Notes under the pieces: generated by a model
Databases searched by the model: none
What the model was told of the DNA's origin: nothing
What the model saw: only the letters and a program-made list of their open reading frames with translations
Assembly (NCBI GenBank): GCA_932521035.1
Contig: OW051497.1
Coordinates: forward strand, 4,898,001-4,962,000
Origin: Oscheius dolichura
Taxonomy: Eukaryota > Nematoda > Chromadorea > Rhabditida > Rhabditidae
Length of the DNA stretch: 64,000 nucleotides
Direction: 5' to 3'
Translations under genes and position numbers: made by a program
Shown here: in pieces, positions 51,030 to 63,806 of the stretch
Layout: each line of letters starts with the position of its first letter
How positions within the stretch are numbered: position 1 is the first letter of the stretch

Positions 51030-53801
51030 TAAATATATATAATATCGGGGTATCTTACAAGTTGAGCAGCAAAAAGTCTCCTCCTCTTGTCTAGCATCGA
51101 AGCTCTGCTTTTTATTTATAGGTGCTATGGAAAACTAAGATGACGGGATAAGTGCATTAGAACAAATAGCGGCGAGCAATATAAAAAGAGTGGAAAACTC
51201 TTATTAAGGATGCCTTTGATGCCTTATGATGCACTTATTCCCTTTGTCGCATATTCAAGCCGTTTCGCACCTTACTCTTTTATCCATTTATAGGGAGGAA
51301 AGCCCCCGTCTCTCCCTTTAATTGTTCAATGTACTGTATGTTTATGGTCATGTTGATGGTATATTGAAGTAGGGGTTCTGTGTACGTATCCAGTATCATC
51401 ATCATGTATACACAGTGCCTCCCCGGACTCCACCCCTCGTTTCTGAGGGTACGCCAATTCTATGCAGACAACAATGCCATTTTAATCTTTGTGTAACATC
51501 ATTTTACTGTGCTTTCCGTACACGTTGCGCTAATCTCTTCTAATCTCAAGCCTAAACAATAATAGTACAAGGTGGCCCATACGCCCAAAATATGCTCCTC
51601 ATTGCACAACTTACTTTCTGGGGTCAAGTCAAAATGAACCCTCTATTCTGTCTCTTTTATAGCCCATATAGTGATGGTGACACTAGGTGCGTTCGAGTTC
51701 AGGGACCAGGCGAACGCTTCTTTCTTGTTTTACATGTTGTCCCTGAAAACGATACGTGTGTGGTGTTATTTGCAAGAACAGAAAAAGCGGTGCTTCGGAA
51801 ACATTCCCTAAACGGATTCTATTCCAACTCCATTAGAAATTATCTGCGGGATGACATCAGCTTTATCTCTAATGGACACCAAACACGATATTTTGTAGAC
51901 TGCTATTTACCAGCTGGCTTTTTCCACGTTTAACTTCCGTCTGGATATTCTTGTAACCATTTCCACCTGCGCAAAAATTAACGTTGTACTTAAATTGCGG
52001 AAAAATGCGTGTATGAAGTTATTTTAGTTACGATGCTACTCTCAACTGGTATTCCGTTTCCTAATCTTATTAATCTGATAAAATTTCTGCTTGTATACTC
52101 TGGGTATACCATGCAAATGGGGTTGAATTTTGAGAAGAAGTACAAGACGTCCGCCCCCCATAGACTCCACTTAATTAGAGGCTGGGTTCCCTTTGGGAGA
52201 AGATTATTAGAACATGAATTCCGAAACGAACGCTCTAATAATAACTTCACCTTTCATTTATTTAGCTTTTAACACGTGGAGAAGTAGATTCTCTTGACTA
52301 CGCTACTCATGCATAAATTTTGCATCTTGAAACAACGCGGTGTGCAAAGTGAGCCCATTTGAATGGCAACTTCCCATGGGTCAAAACTTGAGAATTCACG
52401 GAAGAATGGCGAGTTGACGCATTGCCTACTGATCGCGCCTCTTCGTCATATGCATAATTTTGTCTTTTCCGAGTTCGGGCAATTAACGCTGAATAGAAAA
52501 AGAACTTCCTCTAAGTTATTCCTGACCTGATCTTCATTTTTCTTGGAAACTGATAACTGCAGCATGCAACCCACGCTTTATATAAGCAGCCAATCCTACT
52601 CAACCCTCTCCGGCTAGTTGTTTTTAACCTGTTCCCTTCCAAATTTTGTTAACTCGTTGTTTATCTTAACTGGAGTGAAATGGGCTTGGCTGTTTTGAGA
52701 TTATTGTAAATGGCTCACATGCACAGACGTTAAACTAGCCGAATATTTTGAAACTTCGCAAATTACAGAAACGAAGTGCTGTAGGACACGCAAACTTCTA
52801 GTTGTCCGTCTAAACAGCTACGTCTCAAGCCTGGTGGCCTTTTGAGGGTCTCCCAAATACACCTCTTTCTTATATCAGCAGCCCACACATCTTTTCTTCT
52901 TCTGAGATCAACTTCGTTTACAGCACCTAAACAATTTGCCCAAGAGGTCATACGGCAGCCATTTTGAAATTACCCTGACATCAGCGGGGTTCAAGTACTT
53001 GCATGGAGAAGACCTCCTCCGAGAACTCTATTTTTACAAGCAGTGTTGTTATTCGGAGAACAACTTAATACGACACGGTTATTAGAAAAACAAGCAGATA
53101 TTGCATCGCAGCACGATTCTAGACTGCGGAGAATTTCCTTGTTGGAAATCCTATCCCCCCAATTTTGCCGAACTTCCTGTGTTTTGAGCTCCAGGAAAGA
53201 CCAAAGGAGAGACAACGAACGGGTTCCAAATTAATTACTTTTTTGTGATGTCTCAATACCCTGAGGACATGTAATGATGGCATATAAGATGAACTTGGTC
53301 CGTCATGCCCTCAAACCACTTCTCAAGATGAGAAGTAATCGAGTTTTCATGACCAACACTTCAATCCGAGCATTATCGCCGCTTTTCGTCATCGGGACCG
53401 AACTCCTTGACTATCTATAAAAGCACCTCCGGGCACCTCTACTTACTCCCATGTCCACAGCCATTTCCTATGTCCTCGATACCCATTTGCCTGAAAGCTG
53501 TTCTTTTGGTTGATAACCACCAGTGGCCCGTAGCTCCACCTCCTTCTACCGGGATTAATCCGGCTTCAATTCCCCTACTCAGTGCTATTCTGTTCGGTGC
53601 TCCGTTTCGGCGTTTCTCTAGAGACTCTCTAGAACATGATGGTGTCTGCACCCTGATTCCATTTCTCCCGTTCCTTCCTCTCTGCTTGATGTTTTCTAAT
53701 GTGCTCGTCACCATGCATTAAACGAGGGCACACTGATTTCTTTTGAAGCCGAGATCTATCTGCTCAGACGCATTTTGTATAAATCCCCTTGCAGGTCCCC
53801 T
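51030..53801. other. Intergenic with one weak open frame
   Basis: AATAAA at 51031 belongs to the MIEAP-like gene. The plus-strand frame at 51592-51933 (113 codons) reads like a protein in places (GERFFLVLHVVPENDTCVVL, FARTEKAVLRKHS) but has no neighbours or motif. The rest shows nothing supported. A CCCTTGCAG at 53786-53795 is the likely trans-splice acceptor of flp-7. Confidence 0.4.
51592..51933 (+). CDS. Possible single-exon orphan gene
   Basis: Open frame of 113 codons, or about 100 from the internal ATG at 51634 (MNPLFCLFYSPYSDGDTR). Contains FLVLHVVPENDTCVVLFAR and ends LPAGFFHV. No signal peptide, splice partner or family is recognised. Kept because its amino-acid make-up looks less random than that of its neighbours. 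Confidence 0.25.
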   Translation: MLLIAQLTFWGQVKMNPLFCLFYSPYSDGDTRCVRVQGPGERFFLVLHVVPENDTCVVLFARTEKAVLRKHSLNGFYSNSIRNYLRDDISFISNGHQTRYFVDCYLPAGFFHV

Positions 53802-54512
53802 ATGCAGTTCTCCCGCTATTTGGTGCTCTTTTCTGTTCTAGCTGTCTCCACCTGCTTCGCACAAGAATCACCGTTACAAGAGGACAGTTATGATGACACA
53901 GAGGAGCTCTCAGACTTGGAACCCATTCTTGAGTAAGTTCCGTGTACAAGGACTTGCGTGCAGACAATGGCTCATAAAGATTGATGAGAAAATGAGAACG
54001 AGCCCTAGGGTCCAATCTTCTATATTCCTTCATTATAAGCGCAGGTTTATTGCACCCTGCAATAAGCAGGAGTAATAGCGTTCCATGAATATAATGGAAG
54101 GATAATAAAAAAACTACAAGTAAATGTTTCTAGGAAGCGGGCTCTGATGGATCGCTCAGCCATGGTCCGATTTGGCCGTTCTCCTATGGACAGAAGCAGC
54201 ATGGTGAGATTCGGCAAGAGAGCCCCCATGGATCGGTCTTCGATGATCCGATTTGGAAAGAGGGCTCCTTTGGATCGATCTGCTATGGTTCGGTTAGTAG
54301 TTCTCTTTCGACTGGAATATATGTATGGTTTCAGCTTCGGAAGATCACCCATGGACAGATCCAGCATGGTTAGATTTGGGAAACGTGCCCCAATGGACCG
54401 CTCTGCTATGGTCCGGTAAGATTGACCGCCTACGTTCTCATCGTATTCTCGGAAATTTAGATTTGGCAAGCGTGCTCCCATGGATCGCTCGGCCATGGTT
54501 CGATTCGGCTAG
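53802..54512 (+). CDS. flp-7: FMRFamide-like neuropeptide precursor FLP-7
   Basis: Four exons: 53802-53932, 54134-54293, 54335-54415, 54461-54512. Signal peptide MQFSRYLVLFSVLAVSTCFA, an acidic spacer, then seven peptides each followed by a Gly amide donor: ALMDRSAMVRFG, SPMDRSSMVRFG (twice), APMDRSSMIRFG, APLDRSAMVRFG and APMDRSAMVRFG (twice). C. elegans FLP-7 has SPMQRSSMVRF-amide and SPMDRSKMVRF-amide, hence the name. Cleavage sites alternate between KR and a single R. Introns two and three fall at the same place, within the Arg codon of VR|FG, so exons duplicate as peptide units. The last peptide runs straight to the stop after FG with no basic site needed. Secreted by neurons; FLP-7 acts through tachykinin-like NPR-22 in C. 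elegans. AATAAA near 54590. Confidence 0.96.
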
Positions 54513-55593
54513 GAAGTCAAGCACAGGTAAAGACAAGCTCCAACCCGAGAATAGCGTGCTGCACTCCTGCTCTATATCAACGTGATCTCAATAAATCTGT
54601 TACAGTAGGACATTTTGGGTTTGTGGTCTACTCCAATGTGGCTAATTGAGAGAATCAGTTTGTCTTTGTGTGGATCGCGCTGTTTGTGCCTAGGATCAGG
54701 GAAGCGGCTGTTTTTATTGAGGACACGGGCGCACGCCTGCGCCGTGACGGTGAAGATACAAAACGGATTAGAAGGCCAACGTTTTTTTGGGATGATTCAA
54801 TTGAATAATCATAGATGGGTACACAGCTGAGTAAGCGTCTGGGAAGAGAATCCCAAGTAAATCCTATTAAAACGAATAGATGAATGCTTTTTGACCCAAA
54901 ACCAAAAAAAAAAACCTATTCATAACTTCATCTTAACTTGTCATTGAAAGGTGGGATTAGTCATTATAAATACACTGGGTACGTACTAGACGTACTGATT
55001 ACGCTTTTTCAATGACGGATGAAGATTGTTTTCGCTTACTTCTAGAAATTAAGAACAATCTTTGCCGCACTTTGTCTGGAAAAGAGAAAGCGCACTGTTT
55101 CTTTGGAAATAGGCGAGGAGGCCTTTGCCGCCTATTAGTAGTAACTACTGGTAAACGCGGGACTACCGGAAGCTAAGGTGACTTTGAAGATAGAAAAGAG
55201 AAGGAATGTAAAAGCTGCCGTTTCGTCTTTTTCATATTTCTTTCGTTCACCAGTCTGTCGGACTAGACAATGTGAAACGGTCAGTCCGATCAGGCTTGTT
55301 GTTAAATGTTTACTTAAGAAAAAATAACAACATTTTCGAAGTTCAGTACCGTTGAAGAGAAGAGTATTGAATGTCGAGAGACGCAGCACCGCAGGAGTTG
55401 CAAGCCCTGTAAGCCTAAGGCGCGCTCTGGGCATACAAGAGGCGTTGACCGCCTACTAGCAGCGGTCAGTTGCTCGTCCTCACCGGCCGGTCGCGCTTCG
55501 AGGCCTCAATTCTGCCGGCTCAAAAAGCTATTAGAATTCTATTTGACTGTCTACTAGACAGTTCTATACTCGGTCCATTTTCTTCTTTCAGAT
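54513..55593. other. Intergenic, no supported gene
   Basis: 3' flank of flp-7 and upstream region of the carotenoid oxygenase, ending in TTCTTTCAG just before its ATG. A short poly(A) tract lies near 54904. No coding sequence supported. Confidence 0.5.
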
Positions 55594-58500
55594 ATGAGGT
55601 GGTTAGCCTTATTATTGCCCCTAGCTCTGGGACAGTCGTTCGAAAAGTCTCATCTGGGTTTCCCAGAGGCTTGGGATGGCGACAAATTCAAGGAGCTCTA
55701 CTGCCCTAGCAAAAACATTCCCAAATTCTTAGGTAACAATTTTTGACCTTTCCAAACTATCGGGATACCAGATGGGTATTTCCTCTGCCAGTTGTCCGCT
55801 TCTTATGGTAATCAGTCTGCCCCTGCCGGACAGAAACTGAACCATATGATCGACGCAATTGGAGCTGTTGGCGCTTTCCACATTAGCAATGGACAGGTAG
55901 ACTAGCTTTTCAGTCGGTTACCACTGTTCCCCAGGTGGTTTTCTCTGCCCAATACTACCCTGCTAGGCCCTACAAAATTTGGGAGTTCTATGACAGAAAC
56001 ATGACCAAGTCTTCCGTACCCTGGGCTGGATGGTCTGACTACAACCTGACAGCCATGTCCAGATGGGACCAGGTACCCTATTTCCGCGTGTGTAAAACAG
56101 TAATGAGCATAGATCCCTTCCAATCCTGACTCCGCTCGTTTCCATCCCAATCTTGACTTCTGGAAGGTCGGTAACAAAATCATTGCTGGTACCGAAGCTC
56201 CTTATTGGGTTGGCTACGAATTTGATGTAAGGAACCTCCTCTCTTTCCTGAAAAATTAGTTTAGGCTCGTACTCTGAACAAGTTCAAGTTGTTCCCCTTC
56301 ACCGAGGACAACGACGTCTTCCAGACTCCGCGTCCTTCTATGATTCCCATTTCTATGGCTATTCACGAGAGAAACGATGCCGATGGAACTATTTGGGGAT
56401 CGTTCTCAGCGATGAATTTCGAGGATCAGCGTTTTTACCAGGTACCCCTCGCTAAGGACACTTTAGTGCCTCGAACCCGATTCGTTTCACACAAAATGGT
56501 CCGTTGAATACTGTGACCTAAGCGCAAACAATCTCCGAGGCGATACAAATTGCTGACACACGAAACGGTGTGAGAAAGTAAAAAGTCACTTAGAACAATT
56601 GACAAAGGGCGACCCCTTCCTTGTACTGTCGACTATTTCAGGGGATTTTCACAGTTGACAAGAATGGAGTACGTAAAGTTGTTGGCCTTCATGATTACGG
56701 CGTGTGGGACACCAATGCTTGCGGAACTAATGACGAGTACATTGGTGAGTCTCGTTCGGCTTTTTCATATCATTGGGCACAAAAAGCGAAAGGAGATGTT
56801 TAACAAACGGATATGGTCAATGGAAAGCGTTAGACGTGACCGGGCGCGACAATTGTATCTCAGCTGGGGGCTCGAAGTAGCTAGTTAAGCGTGAGCCCAA
56901 ACAAGGCAGGCGCGCATAAATCCAGCGTGCAAACTTTCGCGCGAGGATTAGGTAATGAGGAATTATTTTGATCGTACTATCGCGAGAGGGTGAAGAATTT
57001 CAGGAGACAAAACCCTTCTTCCCGGATACATCCATTCGATCACTTCTACTGAGAACTTCATCATCCTCCCCATTACTTCCCTTCTCATCAATCCATGCAA
57101 GTTCAAGGAGCCGCCCATGACCAACATCAGATCCCCCATCCAGAAAGGCGGTCTCTGGGGCATGGACTTCTATGACATGGTCCCTATGAGGTGAGGCATG
57201 GTCGAGCTCCAGATAACTATCCTTTAAGATTCCTTATTTTCAACAAGAAGACAGGCGAGTTCGCTACACAGAAGCCTCTGGAAGTATTCCCTTCAATGTT
57301 CGTGACTCACCAACTGAATGCTTTCGAAAGTCCGGATGGAAATATTGTGGCCGATATGGTAACCCTCATGCAGATTATTCTTACACTAGTTGTTTAGGTT
57401 GTTTACGATTCTCATGATCCGTACGTCAAGTATTTCTACACTGACTTCCTCACATCCCAACTGTACCCCAGCACTGCTAGGATCCTTCGCTTCACTCTCG
57501 ATGCTCGCCAACAAAGAGTCATGTACAACTACCTCATCCCACAAGAAACTATTGCCGCAGACTTCCCTCAGATTAACCGCAAGTACGAGCAAAAGCCATA
57601 CCAGTGGGCCTACATGGTTGAGCATCCCTTCGCCTCTGACAACAAAATTATCAAGGTAAAGAGACTTGTCGCCTCTTCTACAATGAGGTTCAGATCAATG
57701 TGGACGAGCCTAATGGTTCCCGCAACAAGGTGTTCAAGGCTGAACCTCAGCTCTCTATGCATGAACCTTGGTTTGTTTCTCGACCGGATAGCCGTAAAGA
57801 AGATGATGGCGTTCTTTTGATCCGCGCATTGGACGTTAACGAAAACAAAGGAGTACTTTTGGTGGTTGACGCAGAAAGTATGGTCGAAATCGGAAGGGCA
57901 TACGTACCCATCTCCATTCCCTTCGGATTCCACAACCGATATTTCTCAAAGAGTGACCTGGGCCTTCCGGAAGGATTCCAGATGAATATTCCTGGTCAAT
58001 TTAGACCCGCTGAGAAAAAGGTAGAGGGAACCGAACACTTTGCCATTCCAGTCTTTAGTCCGGATTCCACACCCTTCCCCTTAGGAAATTCACAGCCTCT
58101 CTTCCTACAACTACTCCTCCCGCGACGACACAGCCTACAACGACCACCCCGCATACAACCACAACAACTTCCCGACAAATCACCTCTGAGCGACCTGAAA
58201 CTGTCACGACACAGCGATGGGTACCGCCGAGCAGCACCACTTTCAAGACTACTACCGGTAAATTATGATTAAATGGGTAAAAAGGACTGTTCTTCAGCCG
58301 CTACCACAACCACTACTACCCCCAAGGTGCCCCGGTGGTGGCCACTGGCTCCTTCCTCAGCCACTGAAGTACCATGGTGGCAGAAGGTTCAGCTTGGACA
58401 GAACACTCTTCCTCCTCTCTTCCCGAGCAGTGGAAACGTCGTCAAGCCAGTGCCAATTAGGCCTGTGGTGAGAAAGGTGGCCGGCGAGAATAGCATCAGT

Positions 58501-58842
58501 TTAGACACAACCTGACTCGTCCTCCAACTCCTTGAAGGCGAACGGCACCACAGGCGTCGTAGGGTCAATGGATGATCTCTACGAGCAGACATTGGAGTCG
58601 CTTTGCTCATGGTTGCCCAAGGTCTTCACGTCAATCTCGGCAGAAATGTGTCTCCAACAGGGAAAGAAAGCTGCCAAGTATGTAATTCGATTAACTCCTG
58701 GCTCTTCTGTTTGCGAATAACTTTAAATGCATAACTGCACGGCTTCCTTCTTCCTTTTCACTATTTTAAGTTTCTCGGCACTAACTGGAAAACGCTAATG
58801 GCACCTGGACCTTGTATTATCTGGAGAACTTCCAAAAGTTGA
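55594..58842 (+). CDS. Secreted carotenoid oxygenase with mucin-like C-terminal tail
   Basis: ATG 55594 follows TTCTTTCAG by two bases. The N-terminus is a signal peptide (MRWLALLLPLALGQS). The carotenoid-oxygenase (RPE65/BCO/NinaB) fold is covered by about eight exons. All four iron-binding histidines appear: MAIHERNDADGTIWG, LPGYIHSITSTEN, VTHQLNAFESPDGN and IPFGFHNRYF. Others: IAGTEAPYW and FDARTLNKF. The family cleaves carotenoids or related polyenes with a non-haem iron. After about residue 520 an added tail begins, rich in threonine and proline (SLPTTTPPATTQPTTTTPHT), then WWPLAPSSATEVPWW, and, if the intron 58472-58508 is used, a piece with MDDLYEQTLESLCSWLPKVF. The end is uncertain: stops at 58535 or 58842 are both possible. 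AATAAA at 59264. Relatives I know are cytosolic or membrane-bound without such a leader or tail. Confidence 0.88.
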
Positions 58843-60348
58843 TTTTGATTTTGATACCAAGACTAAGTTCTCTGGGTGACGCAAGATCCACCGGAATTAT
58901 AAGAACAATTACACCTTTTGCCTTAAAGTGCCCCTTACAGGTTTATGGCTCCGTTAGCTCATTCCTACGCAGAGAAGTTCCGTATGACACGAGCTAATAG
59001 ACGTTTACCTGCCCTGGAATCAACCCCGAATATTCAGCCGGTCTTAAAGCGACACTCTCCTCCTGAAGCTCTGCCAGTTTTTGCTCAACAAGCTCACAGG
59101 AACTGAAAAGTTGTACGGGATTCCTGTCGCATATTGTTTACAAAATGAGCAGTAGCTCTGTTGGTAGGGCGTATCGTCCATTCTCCGAGTATGTAGTCTA
59201 CTCGTCGAGTTGTATCTCCCACACGGTTTTGTCATAAAATTCCATGTTTGTTATCGTCAGTGCAATAAAGTATTTGCAATTATTCTGTTATTTTTAATTG
59301 TAATTGATCTTGTGAGCAGCGACTAAACTGCATTCCCTGTTAATCTTCTGTGTCTCATTTTTCACCCCATAATTAGAAATCCGTACTGCCCGGCACATAA
59401 GATCATGACATCCTCCCGTTCTTGCTTGCTTATCACCTTGGTAACTCCCATTTAGAAGAGTTATGTGTATACTGGATTGAGTACATGGCATACCCTGACT
59501 AGCGCAGCTGATAAGTTGCCCCCCACTCTCTCCTGCTTACGTGAGCACGGTGCCTTCATTGACTTTTTGGGGTAACAGCTTTTCTTTTCACTTGAATGGC
59601 GGATGTCCATCCCATTCGCGCATTATTAATTATAAGCCCCGAGTTATTTTTACGAGGGGCCAAGTGGTGAAGTGATCAATACGTCAAACGGTTAGTGTTT
59701 CTCGGAAGGCGGCCCTCATCAGTCTTTTTCTCCACCAAAATTGCTTCTGTCCTTAATTGGTGGTCACGTATAGCCCTCGAACAATTAGCGAGGCAGAGAC
59801 GGACACACTTTCATTATGAGCTCTGCCCCGGATATCCATGTCCATTTCCTTGTCCACATCTTTTTACCCCTTAAGATTTGAGGCGTGTTACGACGGCGAC
59901 ACACATATTGGGTAGACCGGGGACGACATCCATTTTCCTTGGCGTTCGCTTTATTTCCATGCGAATTAAAGATGTCGTGAAATATGGGAGGGCCAATTTG
60001 AGGAGAAGGAATGGAATGGTGAAAAGAGGCTGTTGTGAGCGAAATGGAAGCCGCTGGATCTGGACATATCTCTGTTTCACCTCGGACTCCCCCGATCAAT
60101 AGTATGCTGCAGGCATCAAGAACCCTTAATCATTCTCTTCCCCAACGGCTTTAGACATTAACTTTTATCCCACCCCAACGCTTGACCTTGCTCACGGTGC
60201 CTTTTACCTTTTTATAGTATACTGATAAAGTTTCTATATACTGGTACAGTTTCTATCCATAATCCTACTATTGCTTTCCCATAAATCGAATTATTTGATA
60301 TATTTTTTTCTTAATATCCTACGCCTTTTTGAGGTAAATGACCGCAAT
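58843..60348. other. Intergenic / 3' UTR
   Basis: Includes the 3' UTR of the carotenoid oxygenase to about 59285, then upstream sequence of the TBC1D16-like gene. Frames here are short and unsupported. Confidence 0.5.
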
Positions 60349-63300
60349 ATGAGCACCTTCTCTGATTTCTTCAAGAAGGCAAGCGATGCTATAAGCAGCC
60401 TCAGAGGTAGGATTTCCTTTGTATCTTTGTATCAAATATCTTTAAGGTAGTAACAACTATTTTGTTGGCAAGGATGGGGACATAGTCTTCTCGAAGAATA
60501 ACATTTGTGTACACGAGACTACTACCGATACAGACGTAGGTGTCAGAAGTTATTTATAATCTATCTCTTATTCAGAAGGACGAGGAGGTCCACACACCTG
60601 GATATTTGACTATTCACTGTCAGCATGACGACTCCATTGGGGCTACATTAATTCTTCAGTGGCTACCCAATACCACCCTTCACAAGAATCCGGGAAGGTG
60701 ATACCCATTCGTTGTCCAAAGAAAAGAAAGGTTAAGTATTCGAAGTGTGTCTCCCCGTCCCAAAACGCCACACCAGTCCAGCTCTTTCGAAAGTCAGCCA
60801 AAGGATGACACGGACTCCTCGGATCTCTGCAATACCGAAGATGATACAGTATGTTTTGGGCATTGACCTTCTTTCTTGATGGATGTCTGTTTATCGCTCG
60901 GCTAAAACATCTGCTTTCAGAGTGCCGCCACCACGGTAACCTCTTCGGAAATTCATGTGGAAATGAATGGTGATGTCATAACAGTGACAGCGCTGCAGGA
61001 CAGACCCAACAGCCTGGCACCGAAGGTTGGCTAATTGATGTCATTACTCCATTTGTAGCCTATGCAGGCCCATTCAATTACAACTGCACCTAATGGAAGT
61101 GGAGGTCTCGGGGTACCATCCATTAATCTTATCCCTAACACCCCTCTCGGACCTGAAGAACATCAGGAGGTGTAAATAAGTCGTGACGTGACAACAAAAG
61201 ATGGATTTAGGAGACTAATTTGAAAACTACAGAATCCCACTCGCAATCCTCCTTATCGACATCAGGGGCGGACGAGTTCTCTGATGTAGAGGATGAAGAA
61301 AAGCACAGTTCATCTTGGGATGAAAGCGACGGAGAACAAGAAGGTTCTGTGTATCCTTCGAATGCGGAAATGAGCAATATATTCAGGTCATTCGGCTGCC
61401 ATTTCCCGAATTCGCGAATCGTGCGCATCCATGATTGACTCCACTCCTGAGCGTTTTGCTATTGAACACCATTTAATGTTGACGGAAACAAAGGACAAGG
61501 ATGAGTCGATTGCCATTGCCAGGGGAAGGGCTATGTATTCCAATAGAGCAAACAATGCTAGTCTGTTCTCTGTAAACTTGGGTAAACACCAAGCAGGGTA
61601 AAAATAAACGGCCTATTGCAGGAATGATGCGCTCGATGCGTTTATTCTACTCCAACTCAGAATGTACCTGTGGGCAACTTGTTATCGCCAGCCACGACTC
61701 TCGTTACAAGGTGGGCATAAATCTGCATAGTTGGGAAGGCACTGGATTGACCCAAACAAGGTCACCTCCTTTATCAAGCAGTATGGTGTTGTGTTGCTCT
61801 TCTCACACAGCCACTCCGATTGCTTTCCCCGGCTGTATGCCTCTTCTTCAGATTTTACATTTCCACCATGGCGGATTGGATAAATTGGCACAGCTCTTCG
61901 AACACTGGTCCGCTATAAAGGGGAAAAGTATGAAAGATGTGAGTCCATCGACCAGTATTCTAAAAGGATAACTACAGGGTTCGCCGACTGGAAATGATCG
62001 GACTCTTTTGATTTGTCAGCCGGCGGTAAGCAAAGGTGAACTTGATCCCGAGGATGGGCTCTTTGAAAGGATTACCTGGGATCTCTGGAAAAGTTACAAA
62101 AACGAACAAGGCCAGATCCACGATAGCACCACTATCAGAAAGGTCAGTTTGTTTTTTAAGTAGGCAAATATTTCCTGTAGGCTATCTTCTTCGCTTCTAT
62201 GGAATCTTCCTTGAGGAAAGAAATCTGGCCATTTTTGCTACGTGTTTACCCGTGGTCGTCTACTTTGGAACAAAGAGAGAGCATTCGAAACGACAATTTC
62301 CTGGAGTACCAAAATATCCGAAGAAAGAGGTTGACTAAAGCGATAACTAAAACATCCCCCGTATTTAGACAGAAAAAGTACAATAGTCACGCGAAAGAGC
62401 ATTTAGAAAGTATCGAAAACACTATTGAGAAGGACGTGGTTCGAACTGATAGGAAAAAACCTTTTTATGCCGGGGAGGACAACCCAAATATGGAAACTTT
62501 GAAGTACGTCAGATTTCGTAACAAATATAGAGACAACCAGGAACATCCTCTTGAATTACGCAGTCGCCTATCCGGATGTGGGTTATATCCAAGGAATGTC
62601 AGATCTTTTGTCCCCTCTGCTCTGCACAATGAGGTTCAACCAATTAAATTAATCCTCCACTGGATATTTTTAGAGACGAATCGGATGCGTATTGGTGCTT
62701 CGTGGGTTTAATGCGTCATACTGTGTTTTCCTCCCACCCGCAAGGAAATGAGAACCTGATGGAGCAGACATTGGTAATGCGACAAGGGCAGTAGAATAAG
62801 CAATCGTTGAAGGAATATCTTCGGGAACTGATGAAGCTTATGGCGCCGGACTTTTACTCTCATGTAGCGGCACAGGGAAGCGACGCCCTTCAACTTATGT
62901 TCGTACACAGATGGATTCTTCTCTTCTTCAAACGTGAATTTCCGGAAGCTGATGCTTTCCACATTTGGGAGGTAGAGCTGGCTTCCAACGAAAATAAGGG
63001 AGCATTAAGGCATGCTGGGCTCGGTACAGGACAGATCATTTCTACATATTTATTTGTGTTGCCATCGTGTCTATCTACGGTAACGATGTCATCAACCAAA
63101 ACCTTCCTCATGACGAAATCTTACTCTATTTTTCTTCTCTCGCTATGCATATGGACGCTAAACTAGTATTGAAGAAGGTAAGGGTCCTAACTGTTTTACC
63201 AACTAAATATTACACATAATTTTCTTTGGTCTTTCCTGGAAACGGGCTTGATTGATATGCGGAAATATATGCTATCAATGCGTCTGCTTCCTCCTACTTC

Positions 63301-63475
63301 CTGTTTTCAGGCCAGAGGTCTTCTCCACGCTTTCTGCACACGTGACAAGATACCGTGCACCCTCGCGGGTCTCTGCTCCATTGAACAAGAACAATGGGAT
63401 TCACACAGACAACGCCAACAGTTCGAGTGCATACAATCCCATGGTGAAAACGTGGCTTGTCCTTACGGAAATTGA
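60349..63475 (+). CDS. TBC1D16-like Rab GTPase-activating protein
   Basis: ATG 60349 to TGA 63473, about 18 small exons. The N-terminus has the TBC1D16 lead-in (GDIVFSKNNICVH, TPGYLTIHCQHDDSIGATLI). A Ser/Thr-rich acidic linker follows, then SMRLFYSNSECTCGQLVIAS and LHFHHGGLDKLAQLFEHW, specific to TBC1D16. The TBC domain has the arginine finger in EKDVVRTDRKK and the glutamine finger in YIQGMSDLLSPLL, then AYWCFVGLMRHTVFSSHP, FVHRWILLFFKREFPEADAF and EACWARYRTDHFYIF. The end KIPCTLAGLCSIEQEQWDSH matches the human C-terminus in place and type. These proteins accelerate GTP hydrolysis on Rabs (Rab4/Rab5 in vertebrates) in receptor recycling. Both catalytic fingers are intact. The many 38-45 nt introns are as elsewhere. 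Confidence 0.95.
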
Positions 63476-63806
63476 ACCTGTGATCTCTTTTGTATCTGTT
63501 TCGTAATGAATTCTTTACCTTCCTGAGATGTCACCCCCGTTAAACGGCATTAACTGCCAGTTAAAAGTGCAATTTAGCAAGAGATGGTCCAGAAATTAAT
63601 CGGAGAACCAATTTCTGATCATAGTCCGTTCCAGACAGCAGGCTATGTTATCAATGGACCAGGATGTTAGCTAGATACGGTCGCTCATCTTTTAAAGAAG
63701 TCATATTCCCTCTGAGACACACCCTGATAGTATTGTTATGTTTCTGCATGTATGTTATTCTACTGCCTTCAAATAATGGATTCTACCACAAAAGTGCAAT
63801 GGGTGG

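Noticed and set aside
54047-54496. Long minus-strand open frame opposite flp-7
   Set aside because: It mirrors the repeated coding sequence of the peptide gene; its own repeats are only the antisense of MDRSxMVRFG codons.
59650-59705. Possible tRNA-like AAGTGGTGAAGTGATCAA
   Set aside because: No B box follows and the stems do not pair.
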